Assembly: GCF_001643015.1 (NCBI RefSeq)
Contig: NZ_CP015622.1
Span: 2,617,358 to 2,681,357, forward strand
DNA: 64,000 nt
Origin: Corynebacterium crudilactis
Lineage (GTDB): Bacteria; Actinomycetota; Actinomycetes; Mycobacteriales; Mycobacteriaceae
Direction: 5' to 3'
The translations under genes and the position numbers were made by a program. The notes under the pieces were generated by a model. It saw only the letters and a program-made list of their open reading frames with translations. It did not search any database and was not told where the DNA came from. Below are positions 48,243 through 57,614 of this stretch, one piece after another (position 1 is the first letter of the stretch; each line of letters begins with the position of its first letter).

Positions 48243-51200
48243 GTGCTCATTCTTTTTCTTGCACTCACTGCAGCTGCAGTAGTAGCCCCCATTTTAATCA
48301 GAACCCTAGGCCGTCCAGCATTTGGACTTTTGGCACTTGTACCTGCCACAGGGTTCTTCTGGGTTCTTTGGAACTTTATCCAAGGCACTTTCAAGAATGG
48401 AGGTGAACTACTCCTCCACTACGCCTGGATGCCTTCGGCACACCTCAACATCAACTTCCGCATGGACTCCCTCGCCGCACTATTTTCTTTAATTGTCTTG
48501 GGCGTCGGCGCGTTAGTCCTGCTTTATTGTTGGGGATACTTTGATTCCAACCCAGGCCGACTAGGTGCTTTTGGCGGCGAATTAGTAGCCTTCGCCATGG
48601 CAATGTTTGGCCTGGTCATTTCAGACAACATCCTGCTGATGTACGTCTTCTGGGAAATTACCTCAGTCCTGTCTTTCCTCCTCGTGGGTTATTACGGCGA
48701 ACGTGCTTCCTCGAGACGTTCTGCAGGTCAAGCACTAATGGTGACCACTTTGGGTGGCTTGGCCATGCTGGTCGGCATCATCTTGGTGGGCACTCAAACT
48801 GGAGTGTGGAATTTCTCTGAAATCCCAGCCTATGAAGGATCATGGGCTGATGTCCCTTATATCTCTGCAGCCGCAGCGTTAATTCTGGCGGGCGCTCTTT
48901 CCAAGTCGGCCATTGCTCCAACCCACTTCTGGCTCCCTGGCGCCATGGCTGCTCCTACTCCGGTATCCGCCTATCTACACTCTGCTGCCATGGTGAAGGC
49001 CGGCATTTACCTTGTCGCTCGCCTGTCCCCGGACCTCAATGTGGTGGGTTCTTGGTATCTCATCATCATCCCGCTCGGCATGTTGACCATGATCATGGGC
49101 GGCTGGATGGCGCTGCGCCAAAAGGATCTCAAGCTAATTCTTGCCTATGGCACGGTCTCTCAACTGGGCTTTATTATCTCTGTTGTCGGTATCGGCACCC
49201 GAGAAGCACTGCTTGCTGGTCTGGCGCTCACAGTTGCACACTCGTTGTTTAAGGCCACATTGTTTATGACAGTGGGCGCAATTGACCACACCACGGGAAC
49301 TCGCGATATCCGAAAATTATCTGGGCTCTGGCGCAAACAGCCTATTTTGTTTGTTGTTGCAGCTGTTTCGGCAGCGTCCATGGCAGGTATTCCACCGCTA
49401 TTCGGCTTTATCGCCAAAGAAACCGCGCTGGATGCAGTGTTAAATGAGCAGATGCTACAGGGCATGCCTGGTCAATTGATGCTGGTGGGAATCGTCTTGG
49501 GGTCAATTTTCACCATGGCATATTCGTGCTATTTCCTCTACGAAGCCTTTGCCACAAAGCACTCTAAGTTCCCAGAAAGCCATGGTGTCTCACCAGCTGT
49601 AGCTTCCATGCATCCTGTGAAGTTCAAGCTCTGGATAACACCGGTCATCCTGGCGTGTTTAACAGTGTTCTTTGGTTTGTTCCCGAAGCCAGTATCGGAA
49701 GCAATTGTCACGCATCTAGATAATGTGACTCCGTCCGAGGAAGGTACACCCACCTATCTTGCGTTGTGGCATGGCGTGAACCTGCCATTGCTGCTCTCAT
49801 TTGTGATCATTGTTTCCGGATTCCTTATTTTCCTCAAGCGGGACACTGTTGAGCGTTTGCGCCCCAATACGGCAGCCTTTGGCAGTGCAGATACGGCCTA
49901 TGACGCAATTCTGGATGCGCTTCGTGTGCTATCACTTCGTTTAACTGCATCTACGCAGCGCGGTTCTCTCACCCTGAACGTCGGTGTGATTTTCTTGGTG
50001 CTCACCGTAGTTCCACTGATTGCTTTGGTTTCTGGTGAACGCAGCGCTATTCGCATGGAGCTGTGGGATTCCCCTGTCCAAGGATTCATTGCAGCGATCA
50101 TCATCATTGTTGCGATCGTGGCAACCACGATGGATAACCGTTTGTCAGCGCTGATTTTAGTAGGCGTAACTGGCTATGGCATTGCCGTTATTTTCGCACT
50201 CCACGGTGCTCCAGATCTAGCACTGACTCAGGTCTTGGTGGAAACCATCATCATGGTGGTCTTCATGCTGGTACTGCGTAAAATGCCAACTGAGGTGTCG
50301 TGGAAGGCAGAACCTAAGCAGTCTCGTGTCCGCGCCTGGCTTGCGGCGGCAACTGGTTTGTCCGTAGTTGTTGTCACAACCTTCGCCATGAATGCCCGCA
50401 ACACCCAACCAATTTCCGTGTACATGCAGGATCTCGCATATGAAATCGGACATGGTGCCAACACCGTCAATGTGTTGCTGGTGGATCTGCGTGGTTTTGA
50501 TACCTTCGGTGAAATCTCAGTATTGGTCATCGCTGCTACAGGTATCGCTTCCCTGGTGTACCGAAACCGTAGCTTCCGTAAGGACTCCCGCAGGCCAACT
50601 TTGGCTACAACTGGTCGCCGTTGGTTGGCTGCTGCAGTTGATACCGAAAGGGCACAGAACCGTTCCCTGATGGTCGATGTAGCAACTCGTATCCTCTTCC
50701 CAGCGATGATGATGCTGTCCGTGTATTTCTTCTTCGTCGGGCACAATGCTCCTGGTGGTGGATTCGCAGGCGGACTTGTTGCGTCTCTGGCATTCTCCCT
50801 GCGTTACCTAGCTGGCGGCCGCGAAGAACTTGAAGAAGCATTGCCTGTTGATTCAGGCCGTATTTTGGGCACAGGTTTATTTGTTTCCGCAGTAGCAGTG
50901 TTATGGCCAATGGTGCTTCTTGGTGAGCCACCTTTAACATCCCATATTTGGGATATCACCTTGCCGTTGGTCGGAGAGATGCACATTGCTTCAGCATTGA
51001 TCTTTGACCTGGGCGTCTACCTCATTGTCATCGGCTTGACCATGCATATCTTGAACAGTTTGGGTGGCCAGCTTGACCGCGATGAAGAGATGCGTAAGCA
51101 GCGTGCTCGCGATCGAGCGCGTCGCTTGGCACGCAATCAGCGTCGAGAAGCCTCAGTTGTCGGCGCTCGCCGGTCTAGTGAAAAGGGCGCATCGGCGCGG

Positions 51201-51308
51201 CCGATGCCTTCGATTCGGCTGCCCGGAGCAGACACCGATCCGGTGGCTGAAAACGGTGGCAACCAGACGTCGATAAGCACAAAGCGTTTCAAGCAGGAAG
51301 GAAAGTAG
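48243..51308 (+). CDS. mrpA: Mrp Na+(K+)/H+ antiporter subunit A fused to MrpB domain
   Basis: Largest subunit of the multisubunit CPA3 antiporter that expels Na+ or K+ in exchange for protons. The 1021-residue protein has an NADH-dehydrogenase ND5-like core (about 1-520; GAMAAPTPVSAYLHSAAMVKAG, then the HSLFKATLF segment), the extra MrpA helices, and a C-terminal MrpB-type domain (about 815-950; GGGFAGGLVASLAF). A polar basic tail ends it. GTG 48243 is chosen because GGAG lies 5 bases before it and because it opens a membrane helix. First gene of a six-gene operon without a separate mrpB, which the fusion explains. Confidence 0.95.
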   Translation: MLILFLALTAAAVVAPILIRTLGRPAFGLLALVPATGFFWVLWNFIQGTFKNGGELLLHYAWMPSAHLNINFRMDSLAALFSLIVLGVGALVLLYCWGYFDSNPGRLGAFGGELVAFAMAMFGLVISDNILLMYVFWEITSVLSFLLVGYYGERASSRRSAGQALMVTTLGGLAMLVGIILVGTQTGVWNFSEIPAYEGSWADVPYISAAAALILAGALSKSAIAPTHFWLPGAMAAPTPVSAYLHSAAMVKAGIYLVARLSPDLNVVGSWYLIIIPLGMLTMIMGGWMALRQKDLKLILAYGTVSQLGFIISVVGIGTREALLAGLALTVAHSLFKATLFMTVGAIDHTTGTRDIRKLSGLWRKQPILFVVAAVSAASMAGIPPLFGFIAKETALDAVLNEQMLQGMPGQLMLVGIVLGSIFTMAYSCYFLYEAFATKHSKFPESHGVSPAVASMHPVKFKLWITPVILACLTVFFGLFPKPVSEAIVTHLDNVTPSEEGTPTYLALWHGVNLPLLLSFVIIVSGFLIFLKRDTVERLRPNTAAFGSADTAYDAILDALRVLSLRLTASTQRGSLTLNVGVIFLVLTVVPLIALVSGERSAIRMELWDSPVQGFIAAIIIIVAIVATTMDNRLSALILVGVTGYGIAVIFALHGAPDLALTQVLVETIIMVVFMLVLRKMPTEVSWKAEPKQSRVRAWLAAATGLSVVVVTTFAMNARNTQPISVYMQDLAYEIGHGANTVNVLLVDLRGFDTFGEISVLVIAATGIASLVYRNRSFRKDSRRPTLATTGRRWLAAAVDTERAQNRSLMVDVATRILFPAMMMLSVYFFFVGHNAPGGGFAGGLVASLAFSLRYLAGGREELEEALPVDSGRILGTGLFVSAVAVLWPMVLLGEPPLTSHIWDITLPLVGEMHIASALIFDLGVYLIVIGLTMHILNSLGGQLDRDEEMRKQRARDRARRLARNQRREASVVGARRSSEKGASARPMPSIRLPGADTDPVAENGGNQTSISTKRFKQEGK

Positions 51309-51311
51309 ATC

Positions 51312-51803
51312 ATGGTAGCTAATCTGTTTCTGCTTCTAGCTTCTGGAACTCTCATCGCAGCGGGTGTGTATCTGCTGCTCGATCGCGCCATGACCAAGAT
51401 GATCATGGGCTTGATGCTGATCGGCAACGGTGCCAATCTTCTTATTTTGGTAGCGGGTGGCTCTGCAGGCTCACCGCCGATTAAAGGACGTGAAAGTGAA
51501 ATCTACGGCGATAAAGTCGCAGACCCACTTGCACAAGCCATGATTTTGACAGCCATTGTGATTTCTTTGGCACTGACTGCTTTTATGCTGTCGCTTGCTT
51601 ATCGCCAGTACCGCTACCGCACCGAGGACTTTATTGAAGATGACACCGAGGACGTTGCAATTACAGTTCGCCCTTCCTTCGCATCAGCGGCCCCAGACCA
51701 CGATGCCTCCGATGACCCCTCAACTGGTCGCATGACCTCTGACGGCGATGATTTCGGACCCGAGTCCTTCGAGGCACCGCTAAAGGGAGATAAGGATGAC
51801 TAG
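51312..51803 (+). CDS. mrpC: Mrp antiporter subunit C (NuoK-like)
   Basis: A 163-residue protein with three membrane helices in the first 105 residues (LFLLLASGTLIAAGVYLLL, MTKMIMGLMLIGNGANLLIL, AMILTAIVISLALTAFMLSLA), homologous to NuoK of complex I. A long acidic cytoplasmic tail (about 110-163, EDFIEDDTEDVAI to EAPLKGDKDD) extends it beyond the usual 110-130 residues. It is 3 bases behind mrpA and overlaps mrpD by 8 bases. Confidence 0.93.
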   Translation: MVANLFLLLASGTLIAAGVYLLLDRAMTKMIMGLMLIGNGANLLILVAGGSAGSPPIKGRESEIYGDKVADPLAQAMILTAIVISLALTAFMLSLAYRQYRYRTEDFIEDDTEDVAITVRPSFASAAPDHDASDDPSTGRMTSDGDDFGPESFEAPLKGDKDD

Positions 51804-53496
51804 TTTGTATGAAGCTCTTGTTCCGCTGATCCCTTATATGGTTCCGCTGCCGGTCATTTTGCCTGCGGTAGCTGCGGCTCTTGCCTTGATTCTGTCTAAA
51901 TATCTCAGCGCACAACGCATCATCACCATGGCGGTGCTGTTGTTCCTGATTGGACTCAACGCCACAATGTTGTATTTGGTGGACCGCGAAGGCATTCAAA
52001 CTTTGCAAATGGGTGGCTGGGATGCCCCCATTGGCATCACGCTGGTAGCTGATCGCCTTTCTGTATCCATGCTGACAGTGAGCTCCATCGTGCTGTTTTC
52101 TGTCATGTGGTACGCCATTAGTCAGGGTATTAGGGATGGCGGCAAAGATGAACCAGTAGCGGTATTCCTGCCTACTTACCTGCTGCTTTCCATGGGTGTG
52201 AACCTGGCGTTTCTCGCAGGTGACCTGTTCAACCTCTACGTTGGTTTCGAAGTGCTGCTGGTCGCATCCTATGTGCTGCTGACCTTGGGTGCTTCACCTG
52301 CCCGAGTACGTTCAGGCGTGGGTTATGTGATGGTATCCATGGCCTCATCCATGGTCTTTCTCTTTGGCCTCGCCATGGTTTATGCCTCTGTGGGCACACT
52401 AAATATGGCACACATTGGTCTGCGCATGGAAGAAATTCCCTCCGGTACACGCTCCGCCATTTTCGCTGTTCTACTAGTTGCATTCGGTATTAAAGCCGCG
52501 GTGTTCCCACTGGATTCTTGGCTGCCGGACTCCTACCCCACCGCACCATCACTGGTCACCGCAGTGTTCGCAGGTCTATTGACCAAGGTGGGCGTGTATT
52601 CCATCATCCGTACCCGCTCAGTCATTTTCACTGATGGCTCTCTAGATACCATGCTCATGTGGGTTGCGCTGGCCACGATGCTGATTGGCATTTTAGGTGC
52701 AATGGCGCAGAACGATATCAAACGTTTATTGTCATTCACACTTGTCAGCCACATTGGTTACATGATTTTCGGTGTGGCTTTAGGATCTGCGCAAGGACTC
52801 TCCGGCGCGATTTTCTACGCCATCCACCACATTCTGGTGCAGACCTCCTTGTTCCTCGTCGTGGGACTCGTGGAACGACAAGCTGGATCCTCATCGTTGC
52901 GCCGCTTGGGATCACTCGCCTATATCTCCCCATTGCTGGCAATTTTGTATTTCATCCCAGCAATCAATCTCGGTGGCATCCCGCCCTTCTCTGGTTTCCT
53001 GGGAAAAATTATGCTCATTCAAGCCGGAGCTGAAGACGGCAGTTGGATGGCTTGGATACTTATCGCCGGTGCAGTAGTTACTTCCCTGCTCACGCTGTAC
53101 ACCATGGTGCTGGTCTGGTCGAAGGCATTTTGGCGCGATCGCAAAGACGCACCCGACGGAGCTACCGTCCTAGCAAGGCCCGCTCCATTGGTAGATATTC
53201 AAGATGAAGTTGCTGCCAAAGACCGCGATGACGTTGGACGCATGCCTTTGGGTATGGTTCTTTCCACTACCCTCCTGGTCTCAGCTTCCCTCGCAGTTTC
53301 CTTATTGGCCGGACCGCTCTCTTCAGTCACAGGACGCGCAGCAGAATCCGTCCAAGATGTAAATATCTACCGCACAGCCGTGCTTGGCCCCAACTACGAT
53401 GCACCTTCTCGCACACTAGAGATGGAACGCTACGACGCCAACCGCGATGATATAAACCACCGCATTGATACCAACGGATTGGAGGATCCATCATGA
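51796..53496 (+). CDS. mrpD: Mrp antiporter subunit D (NuoL/M/N-like)
   Basis: A 566-residue proton-translocating subunit with about 14 helices. The conserved core includes FKAAVFPLDSWLPDSYPTAPSLVTAVFAGLLTKVGVYSIIR, with Lys in the middle of a helix as in ND-type proton channels, and HHILVQTSLFLVVGLVE. The C-terminal 60 residues are soluble. ATG 51796 overlaps the end of mrpC. Confidence 0.94.
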   Translation: MTSLYEALVPLIPYMVPLPVILPAVAAALALILSKYLSAQRIITMAVLLFLIGLNATMLYLVDREGIQTLQMGGWDAPIGITLVADRLSVSMLTVSSIVLFSVMWYAISQGIRDGGKDEPVAVFLPTYLLLSMGVNLAFLAGDLFNLYVGFEVLLVASYVLLTLGASPARVRSGVGYVMVSMASSMVFLFGLAMVYASVGTLNMAHIGLRMEEIPSGTRSAIFAVLLVAFGIKAAVFPLDSWLPDSYPTAPSLVTAVFAGLLTKVGVYSIIRTRSVIFTDGSLDTMLMWVALATMLIGILGAMAQNDIKRLLSFTLVSHIGYMIFGVALGSAQGLSGAIFYAIHHILVQTSLFLVVGLVERQAGSSSLRRLGSLAYISPLLAILYFIPAINLGGIPPFSGFLGKIMLIQAGAEDGSWMAWILIAGAVVTSLLTLYTMVLVWSKAFWRDRKDAPDGATVLARPAPLVDIQDEVAAKDRDDVGRMPLGMVLSTTLLVSASLAVSLLAGPLSSVTGRAAESVQDVNIYRTAVLGPNYDAPSRTLEMERYDANRDDINHRIDTNGLEDPS

Positions 53497-54002
53497 TGAA
53501 TGGTTTCAAGCGTCGATTTCGTCCCCTCTTCATCCTTGCTCTCACCTTGATGTGGGTGATGCTGATGGCAGAATTTACCTGGGCTAACTTCATTGGCGGT
53601 TTCCTTGTCGCATCAGCAATCGTGTTATTTCTTCCACTGCCGTCCATGCCAATTGAAAATATTTCCATCAGATGGGGATCTTTCATTCTCCTCATCTTGA
53701 ATTGGTTTAAAGATCTCGCTGTTGCCTCAGTCAAAGTAGCCTGGCTTGCACTTCGCCCCGCCGATCCACCTCACACTGCAATTTTGCAAGTACCCATGCG
53801 TGTCCAAAATGATCTTGTTTTGTCATTTGCTACGGTGCTCTACAATTTGCAGCCAGGTGGCACAGTCACAGATATCGATATCGCCAACCGCATGTGGACC
53901 ATTCACGTTCTAGACGCCGATGATGACGAAGATATCCAACGAGAAATCCAAAACGTTGCAGATCTAGAAAGCAACCTGATCCACACCTTTGAAAGGAGCT
54001 AA
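53493..54002 (+). CDS. mrpE: Mrp antiporter subunit E
   Basis: A 169-residue membrane protein with two or three N-terminal helices (FRPLFILALTLMWVMLMAEF, ANFIGGFLVASAIVLFLPL) and the MrpE/MnhE soluble domain with PMRVQNDLVLSFATVLYNLQPGGTVTDID, a family hallmark. Start overlaps mrpD by ATGA. Confidence 0.92.
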   Translation: MMNGFKRRFRPLFILALTLMWVMLMAEFTWANFIGGFLVASAIVLFLPLPSMPIENISIRWGSFILLILNWFKDLAVASVKVAWLALRPADPPHTAILQVPMRVQNDLVLSFATVLYNLQPGGTVTDIDIANRMWTIHVLDADDDEDIQREIQNVADLESNLIHTFERS

Positions 54003-54005
54003 GCA

Positions 54006-54281
54006 GTGGATTCCACCCTTTACACAGCAGGCCTCACTGTCGCAGCTGCCTTTTTCATGCTGTCGTTCATTCTCACCATCTACCGCATTGTAGTGGGCCC
54101 CAACTCCATTGACCGCCTTCTTGGCCTCGATGGCACTGTATCCATGATTCAATGCTCCATGGCTGCCTATATTTGCTGGACTTTGGACACCACGGTATCC
54201 AACTTCATGATGGTCATCGCACTATTAGGATTTATCAGTTCCGTCTCAGTTGCCAGGTTCCGCAAGAGGGATGGTGCATAA
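54006..54281 (+). CDS. mrpF: Mrp antiporter subunit F
   Basis: A 91-residue protein with three helices; IYRIVVGPNSIDRLLGLD after helix 1 is the conserved MrpF motif (xGPxxxDRxxxxD). GTG start at 54006, 3 bases after mrpE, with AAAGGAGC upstream. Confidence 0.93.
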   Translation: MDSTLYTAGLTVAAAFFMLSFILTIYRIVVGPNSIDRLLGLDGTVSMIQCSMAAYICWTLDTTVSNFMMVIALLGFISSVSVARFRKRDGA

Positions 54282-54284
54282 AAC

Positions 54285-54674
54285 ATGAATATTCAATTGA
54301 TCACCGACATTGTGTCTTTAGTGTTGATTCTCAGCGGTGCATTCTTGTCATTTTCCGCATCAGTTGGCTTGATCCGTTTCAAAGACACCATGTCCCGTGT
54401 CCATGCGATGACCAAACCTCAAACCACTGGTCTCATCCTCACCGTCGTGGGTGCCATAATCCGTATTTTGGGACATGAAGGTTTCGATCAATCGCAACGC
54501 AGTGACCTTGGTGTTTTAGTACTGCTTATTCTATTTGCCCTGATCACTAGCCCGGTCACTGCTCAACGTGTAGGCCGTGTCTCTCGACGTGAAGGTCTCT
54601 ACGGCGACAAATCCGATATGTCTGACAACCAAGCTCCAGCAGATATGAAACCGAAAAGCCCTAAACAGTCTTAG
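54285..54674 (+). CDS. mrpG: Mrp antiporter subunit G
   Basis: A 129-residue protein of three helices; FLSFSASVGLIRFKDTMSRVHAMTKPQTTGLIL is the conserved MrpG segment (GxxRfpDxxxRxHAxtk). The C-terminal 35 residues are polar. Last gene of the operon; no clear terminator follows it. Confidence 0.93.
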   Translation: MNIQLITDIVSLVLILSGAFLSFSASVGLIRFKDTMSRVHAMTKPQTTGLILTVVGAIIRILGHEGFDQSQRSDLGVLVLLILFALITSPVTAQRVGRVSRREGLYGDKSDMSDNQAPADMKPKSPKQS

Positions 54675-54948
54675 GCCTCTTTAGTTATGCAGTTGGGCCG
54701 GGCTCAGCTCACCTCCGCGCCGCTGAAAATTTCCTTGCCTGGCTGCTTTTGATCGATATGACAGCTAAGTTTCCTTGGGCCAGACACACGTGACAAAAAT
54801 TTGCTGAACTCTTAAATTTTGGCATCTGTGGCTGGTTCCCCCTCGCTGCCAGGGGCTTGTGAACCAAGAGCGATATGTACCTAACCTGAAAAAGTGGCTA
54901 CAGCGATCAACCTCTGGTGACTAACGCTAAGCCCAAGGCCAAAATCAA
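54675..54948. other. Convergent gap after mrpG
   Basis: About 270 bases between the convergent mrpG and alpha/beta hydrolase genes, with no ORF I support. GGTTCCCCC (54834-54842) can pair with GGGG and GAACC (54852-54865) with a 5-base bulge, the only terminator-like hairpin, and it lacks a T run. Confidence 0.35.
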
Positions 54949-55548
54949 TTAATCAGCTAAAAACTTCGTGATCGCAGCACCGGTTTGGCGTCCATGAGTG
55001 GTAAAAGTCAGCCAATCCGCACCGTTAATTGTGGTGGACTGTACGTCTGGAAGTTGTTGTTCTAGATCATTGCCCAGTGCCGACCTCTTCGAAGAACCCT
55101 TAATGATTAACGTGGGCACGGTGATATCTGAGAACTGTGGAGGTTCCGCAGTTCGGGCGTCTTCTACTTGTTTCAGGAGTTCTTTTTTATTCCTTTTTCG
55201 AAACAAGAATCCTGGCATGATATTCAATGCGGCACTCATGCTTTTCAGCTGTTTGTCATCAAAGCTGACCAGGGGTGAATCTAGTACGAGACGTTCGACG
55301 CGCCGTGGCTGATTACGCGCAATCTGTAGAGCCACTCCAGCGCCTGTTCCAGCGCCAACGAGGATGACCCGACGGATTTCTTCCCGGTCAAGTATTGATT
55401 CCACAGCTTGCACACCATCTGCCACGGACCCGCTCCACGGCACGATGCGTGGTTTTATTCCTGGAGGAAGCTCGTTGACTACATCGGTAAAAGCATCCGG
55501 CATTTGCCCTGATTCAGGAATGAAAATGATGTGTTTGACTTCGATCAT
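54949..55548 (-). CDS. Alpha/beta-hydrolase fold protein
   Basis: A 199-residue small hydrolase-fold protein. RRVILVGAGTGAGVALQIARNQP is the nucleophile-elbow region, but the central residue of GAGTG is not the usual Ser of GxSxG (Thr occupies a nearby place). TVPTLIIKGSSKRS resembles the strand before the catalytic Asp, and FTTHGRQTGA supplies a late His. Catalysis is therefore doubtful without a structure. It follows the YbdK-type ligase gene by 6 bases, so the two probably work together. Confidence 0.7.
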   Translation of the reverse strand: MIEVKHIIFIPESGQMPDAFTDVVNELPPGIKPRIVPWSGSVADGVQAVESILDREEIRRVILVGAGTGAGVALQIARNQPRRVERLVLDSPLVSFDDKQLKSMSAALNIMPGFLFRKRNKKELLKQVEDARTAEPPQFSDITVPTLIIKGSSKRSALGNDLEQQLPDVQSTTINGADWLTFTTHGRQTGAAITKFLAD

Positions 55549-55554
55549 GTAGTT

Positions 55555-56685
55555 CTAATCCAATGCCTTGAGTTCATCGAGTTCAGTGCAAGCTAGGTCT
55601 ACTGCATCTTTCCAGCTGCCGGTTTCTTGGAAGATTCTGCGTTGTCGCTCATATCCGCCACCGCGCTCAAGGATCTCTAGCACCAATTCCAACTCACGTA
55701 CGCAACCAAGCTCACTGGCTAGAGGCTTAAGCTGAGCGACTAACTGTCGGAGTTCATCTTGCACCATGGCTTCATCGGTATCGCGAGAAATAATGATTTC
55801 AGCATCTAGCCCATAACGAGCCGCACGCCATTTATTTTCCGCCACATGCCATTGCTGCAGGGTAGGAAGTGTCTCGCCGGCGTCAATCATGCGGTCATAA
55901 TGCACAACCAAGCAGTGCGTTAGTGCCACGAGAGCTGAAAGTTCCCGCAGGTTGGAGGTGGAATCAGCCACGCGAACTTCGATGGTTCCCCATTTGGAGG
56001 CAGGGCGGATATCAAAGTGCATGGAACCGGTGTGGTTGATGACACCGGACTTCTCTTGATCAGCCATGTAACTGCACCATTCATCCCAGCTTTGGAATTG
56101 GTACGGTAAGCCAGCTGTGGGCAGCTGTTGATAAAGCATGGTGCGGTTGGAAGCGTAACCAGTGTCTAATCCATCCCATGCTGGTGAGCTCGCAGAAAGA
56201 GCAAGCAGATGAGGATAATTAGTGAGCAACGCATTGATAATTGGCCAGACTCGGTCCTCATGGCTGATGCCTACGTGAACGTGAATGCCCCAGATAAGCA
56301 TCTGATTTCCCCAGTATTGGGTACGCGCAATGATCTCATCGTAGGAGCCTTTTTCCGACACTGGGTTTTCCCGGAAATCAGAAAACGGATGAGAACCTGA
56401 AGTCCAGAGGCGAAGGCCTAGTTCATCTGCTGCTTCTTTCAGCGCAGCGAGATCATGAGAGAGCTCTGATACAGCTTGTGGCACGCTATCGCACACACCG
56501 GTGACTAGTTCCACGGTATTTTGCAGGAATTCTCTTTCGAGGTGCACGTCAGGGTGGTTGTTGGCCACGATTTCGAGTACTTCTGCAGCGCGTGGCGCGA
56601 GGTCCCGAGTCTCTGGATCAACAAGTGCTATTTCCCACTCAACGCCCAGGGTAGGTCGCGGTGAACGCTTAAACTCAATGCCCAT
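55555..56685 (-). CDS. Glutamate-cysteine ligase family 2 (YbdK-type carboxylate-amine ligase)
   Basis: A 376-residue ATP-dependent carboxylate-amine ligase. The opening [19 protein letters not shown] and the GIHVHVGIS motif near 133 are family hallmarks. E. coli YbdK has weak gamma-glutamylcysteine synthetase activity; since corynebacteria use mycothiol rather than glutathione, the true substrate is uncertain. ATG 56685 has GGAGG about 9 bases upstream and is preferred over ATG 56703. In M. tuberculosis the homologue (Rv0433) is likewise near the LytR_C gene. Confidence 0.88.
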   Translation of the reverse strand: MGIEFKRSPRPTLGVEWEIALVDPETRDLAPRAAEVLEIVANNHPDVHLEREFLQNTVELVTGVCDSVPQAVSELSHDLAALKEAADELGLRLWTSGSHPFSDFRENPVSEKGSYDEIIARTQYWGNQMLIWGIHVHVGISHEDRVWPIINALLTNYPHLLALSASSPAWDGLDTGYASNRTMLYQQLPTAGLPYQFQSWDEWCSYMADQEKSGVINHTGSMHFDIRPASKWGTIEVRVADSTSNLRELSALVALTHCLVVHYDRMIDAGETLPTLQQWHVAENKWRAARYGLDAEIIISRDTDEAMVQDELRQLVAQLKPLASELGCVRELELVLEILERGGGYERQRRIFQETGSWKDAVDLACTELDELKALD

Positions 56686-56733
56686 GGCGTGAGCCTCCTT
56701 CAACAGCTAAATCAGATACGAACTAAAAATGTT

Positions 56734-57381
56734 TTAAAGTGCCACATCTTGGACGAGAACCAAAACGATAGCGTCCTTGCCTGCAGTTTCAGAAGGTAGT
56801 ACAGCACTGCGTTCCTTGGCCACACCACCGACGCGGTCTGCTAATTCACGTGCAGATTTTTCAGCTGCAGGATTTCCCGGAGTGAAGTAAACGGTGTTTT
56901 GCGGAATGACAGCGTCCGGAAGGTTGCCGGATTCTACCTTTTCGTAATCGCCGCTCAGATCGTCTGCAACACGTGCTGCAAGCTGGGAAACAGTGGAGTT
57001 GTTGAGCACATACAAAGTGCTCACTGGAACGGAATTATCCCGTGGAGCAGGCGCAGCTGGGGCATCTTGCCCTGCTGGCTTTTCTGCATCTGCAGCAGGC
57101 TCCTCATGAGCATCTGCTGGCGCTGGTGCTGGTGTGTCTGCGGCTTCAGAGCCTGCAACATCAGCGGAGAGGGTGCCGGGGTTAGTTTCTGTGGCTTGAG
57201 TGCTCGCTGTAGTAGATACGGAATCATCGTTCTTTCCCTGCATTGACCACAAAGCCCAGGCTGCCAACAACACAGCCACAGCGATCAAAATCATGGCTAA
57301 ACCGCGCATGGGCAAACCGCCCTGTTTGCCATCTTGGGGAGCGTTTGAGTGCTGTGGAGAATTCTGCATGTCCGAAGTCAT
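56734..57381 (-). CDS. LytR_C domain membrane protein (VirR/Rv0431-like)
   Basis: A 215-residue protein with one membrane helix (about 26-46, RGLAMILIAVAVLLAAWALW), an Ala/Pro/Glu-rich linker (about 55-120) and an extracytoplasmic LytR_C domain (STLYVLNNSTVSQLAARVADDL to IVLVLVQDVAL). The transferase domain of LytR-CpsA-Psr proteins is absent. In M. tuberculosis the syntenic Rv0431 (VirR) binds the cell wall and limits vesicle release; a comparable envelope role is inferred. It is 5 bases downstream of the DUF3263 gene. Confidence 0.88.
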   Translation of the reverse strand: MTSDMQNSPQHSNAPQDGKQGGLPMRGLAMILIAVAVLLAAWALWSMQGKNDDSVSTTASTQATETNPGTLSADVAGSEAADTPAPAPADAHEEPAADAEKPAGQDAPAAPAPRDNSVPVSTLYVLNNSTVSQLAARVADDLSGDYEKVESGNLPDAVIPQNTVYFTPGNPAAEKSARELADRVGGVAKERSAVLPSETAGKDAIVLVLVQDVAL

Positions 57382-57386
57382 GGAGC

Positions 57387-57599
57387 TTAGTCTATCTTTC
57401 CCGCGCGACGCCGTAACCTGGACACCAAAGTTGGATTCACTTTCATCGCTTCGGGGGTATCGATGATTACGTTCAGCCGCTGGTAATAACGCACCGGTGA
57501 GATACCAAAAGTGGCACGAATGGCCTCCTCTTTAGCCCCAATCGAGTGGGGTGCATGGGCCTCAAACTGGAGGAGGGTTAAATCATCTGCGGAAAGCAT
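57387..57599 (-). CDS. DUF3263 family small protein
   Basis: A 70-residue soluble protein: MLSADDLTLLQFEAHAPHSI, then GAKEEAIRATFGISPVRYYQ and RRRAG near the end. GAKEEAIRxxFGxSxxRYYQxLNxxxD is the DUF3263 signature; it looks like a sigma-region-4-type helix-turn-helix. The start ATG 57599 is only 15 bases from the divergent def start. An ORF open far upstream (to 57827) overlaps def and is not used. Confidence 0.88.
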   Translation of the reverse strand: MLSADDLTLLQFEAHAPHSIGAKEEAIRATFGISPVRYYQRLNVIIDTPEAMKVNPTLVSRLRRRAGKID

Positions 57600-57602
57600 G
57601 CA

Positions 57603-57608
57603 TAGAAT
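57603..57608 (+). promoter_or_regulatory. Leaderless -10 element of def
   Basis: TAGAAT is followed by 6 bases and the ATG of def at 57615, and there is no Shine-Dalgarno sequence, so the transcript should begin at or near the start codon. The element lies between divergent starts only 15 bases apart. Confidence 0.6.
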
Positions 57609-57614
57609 GTTGCC

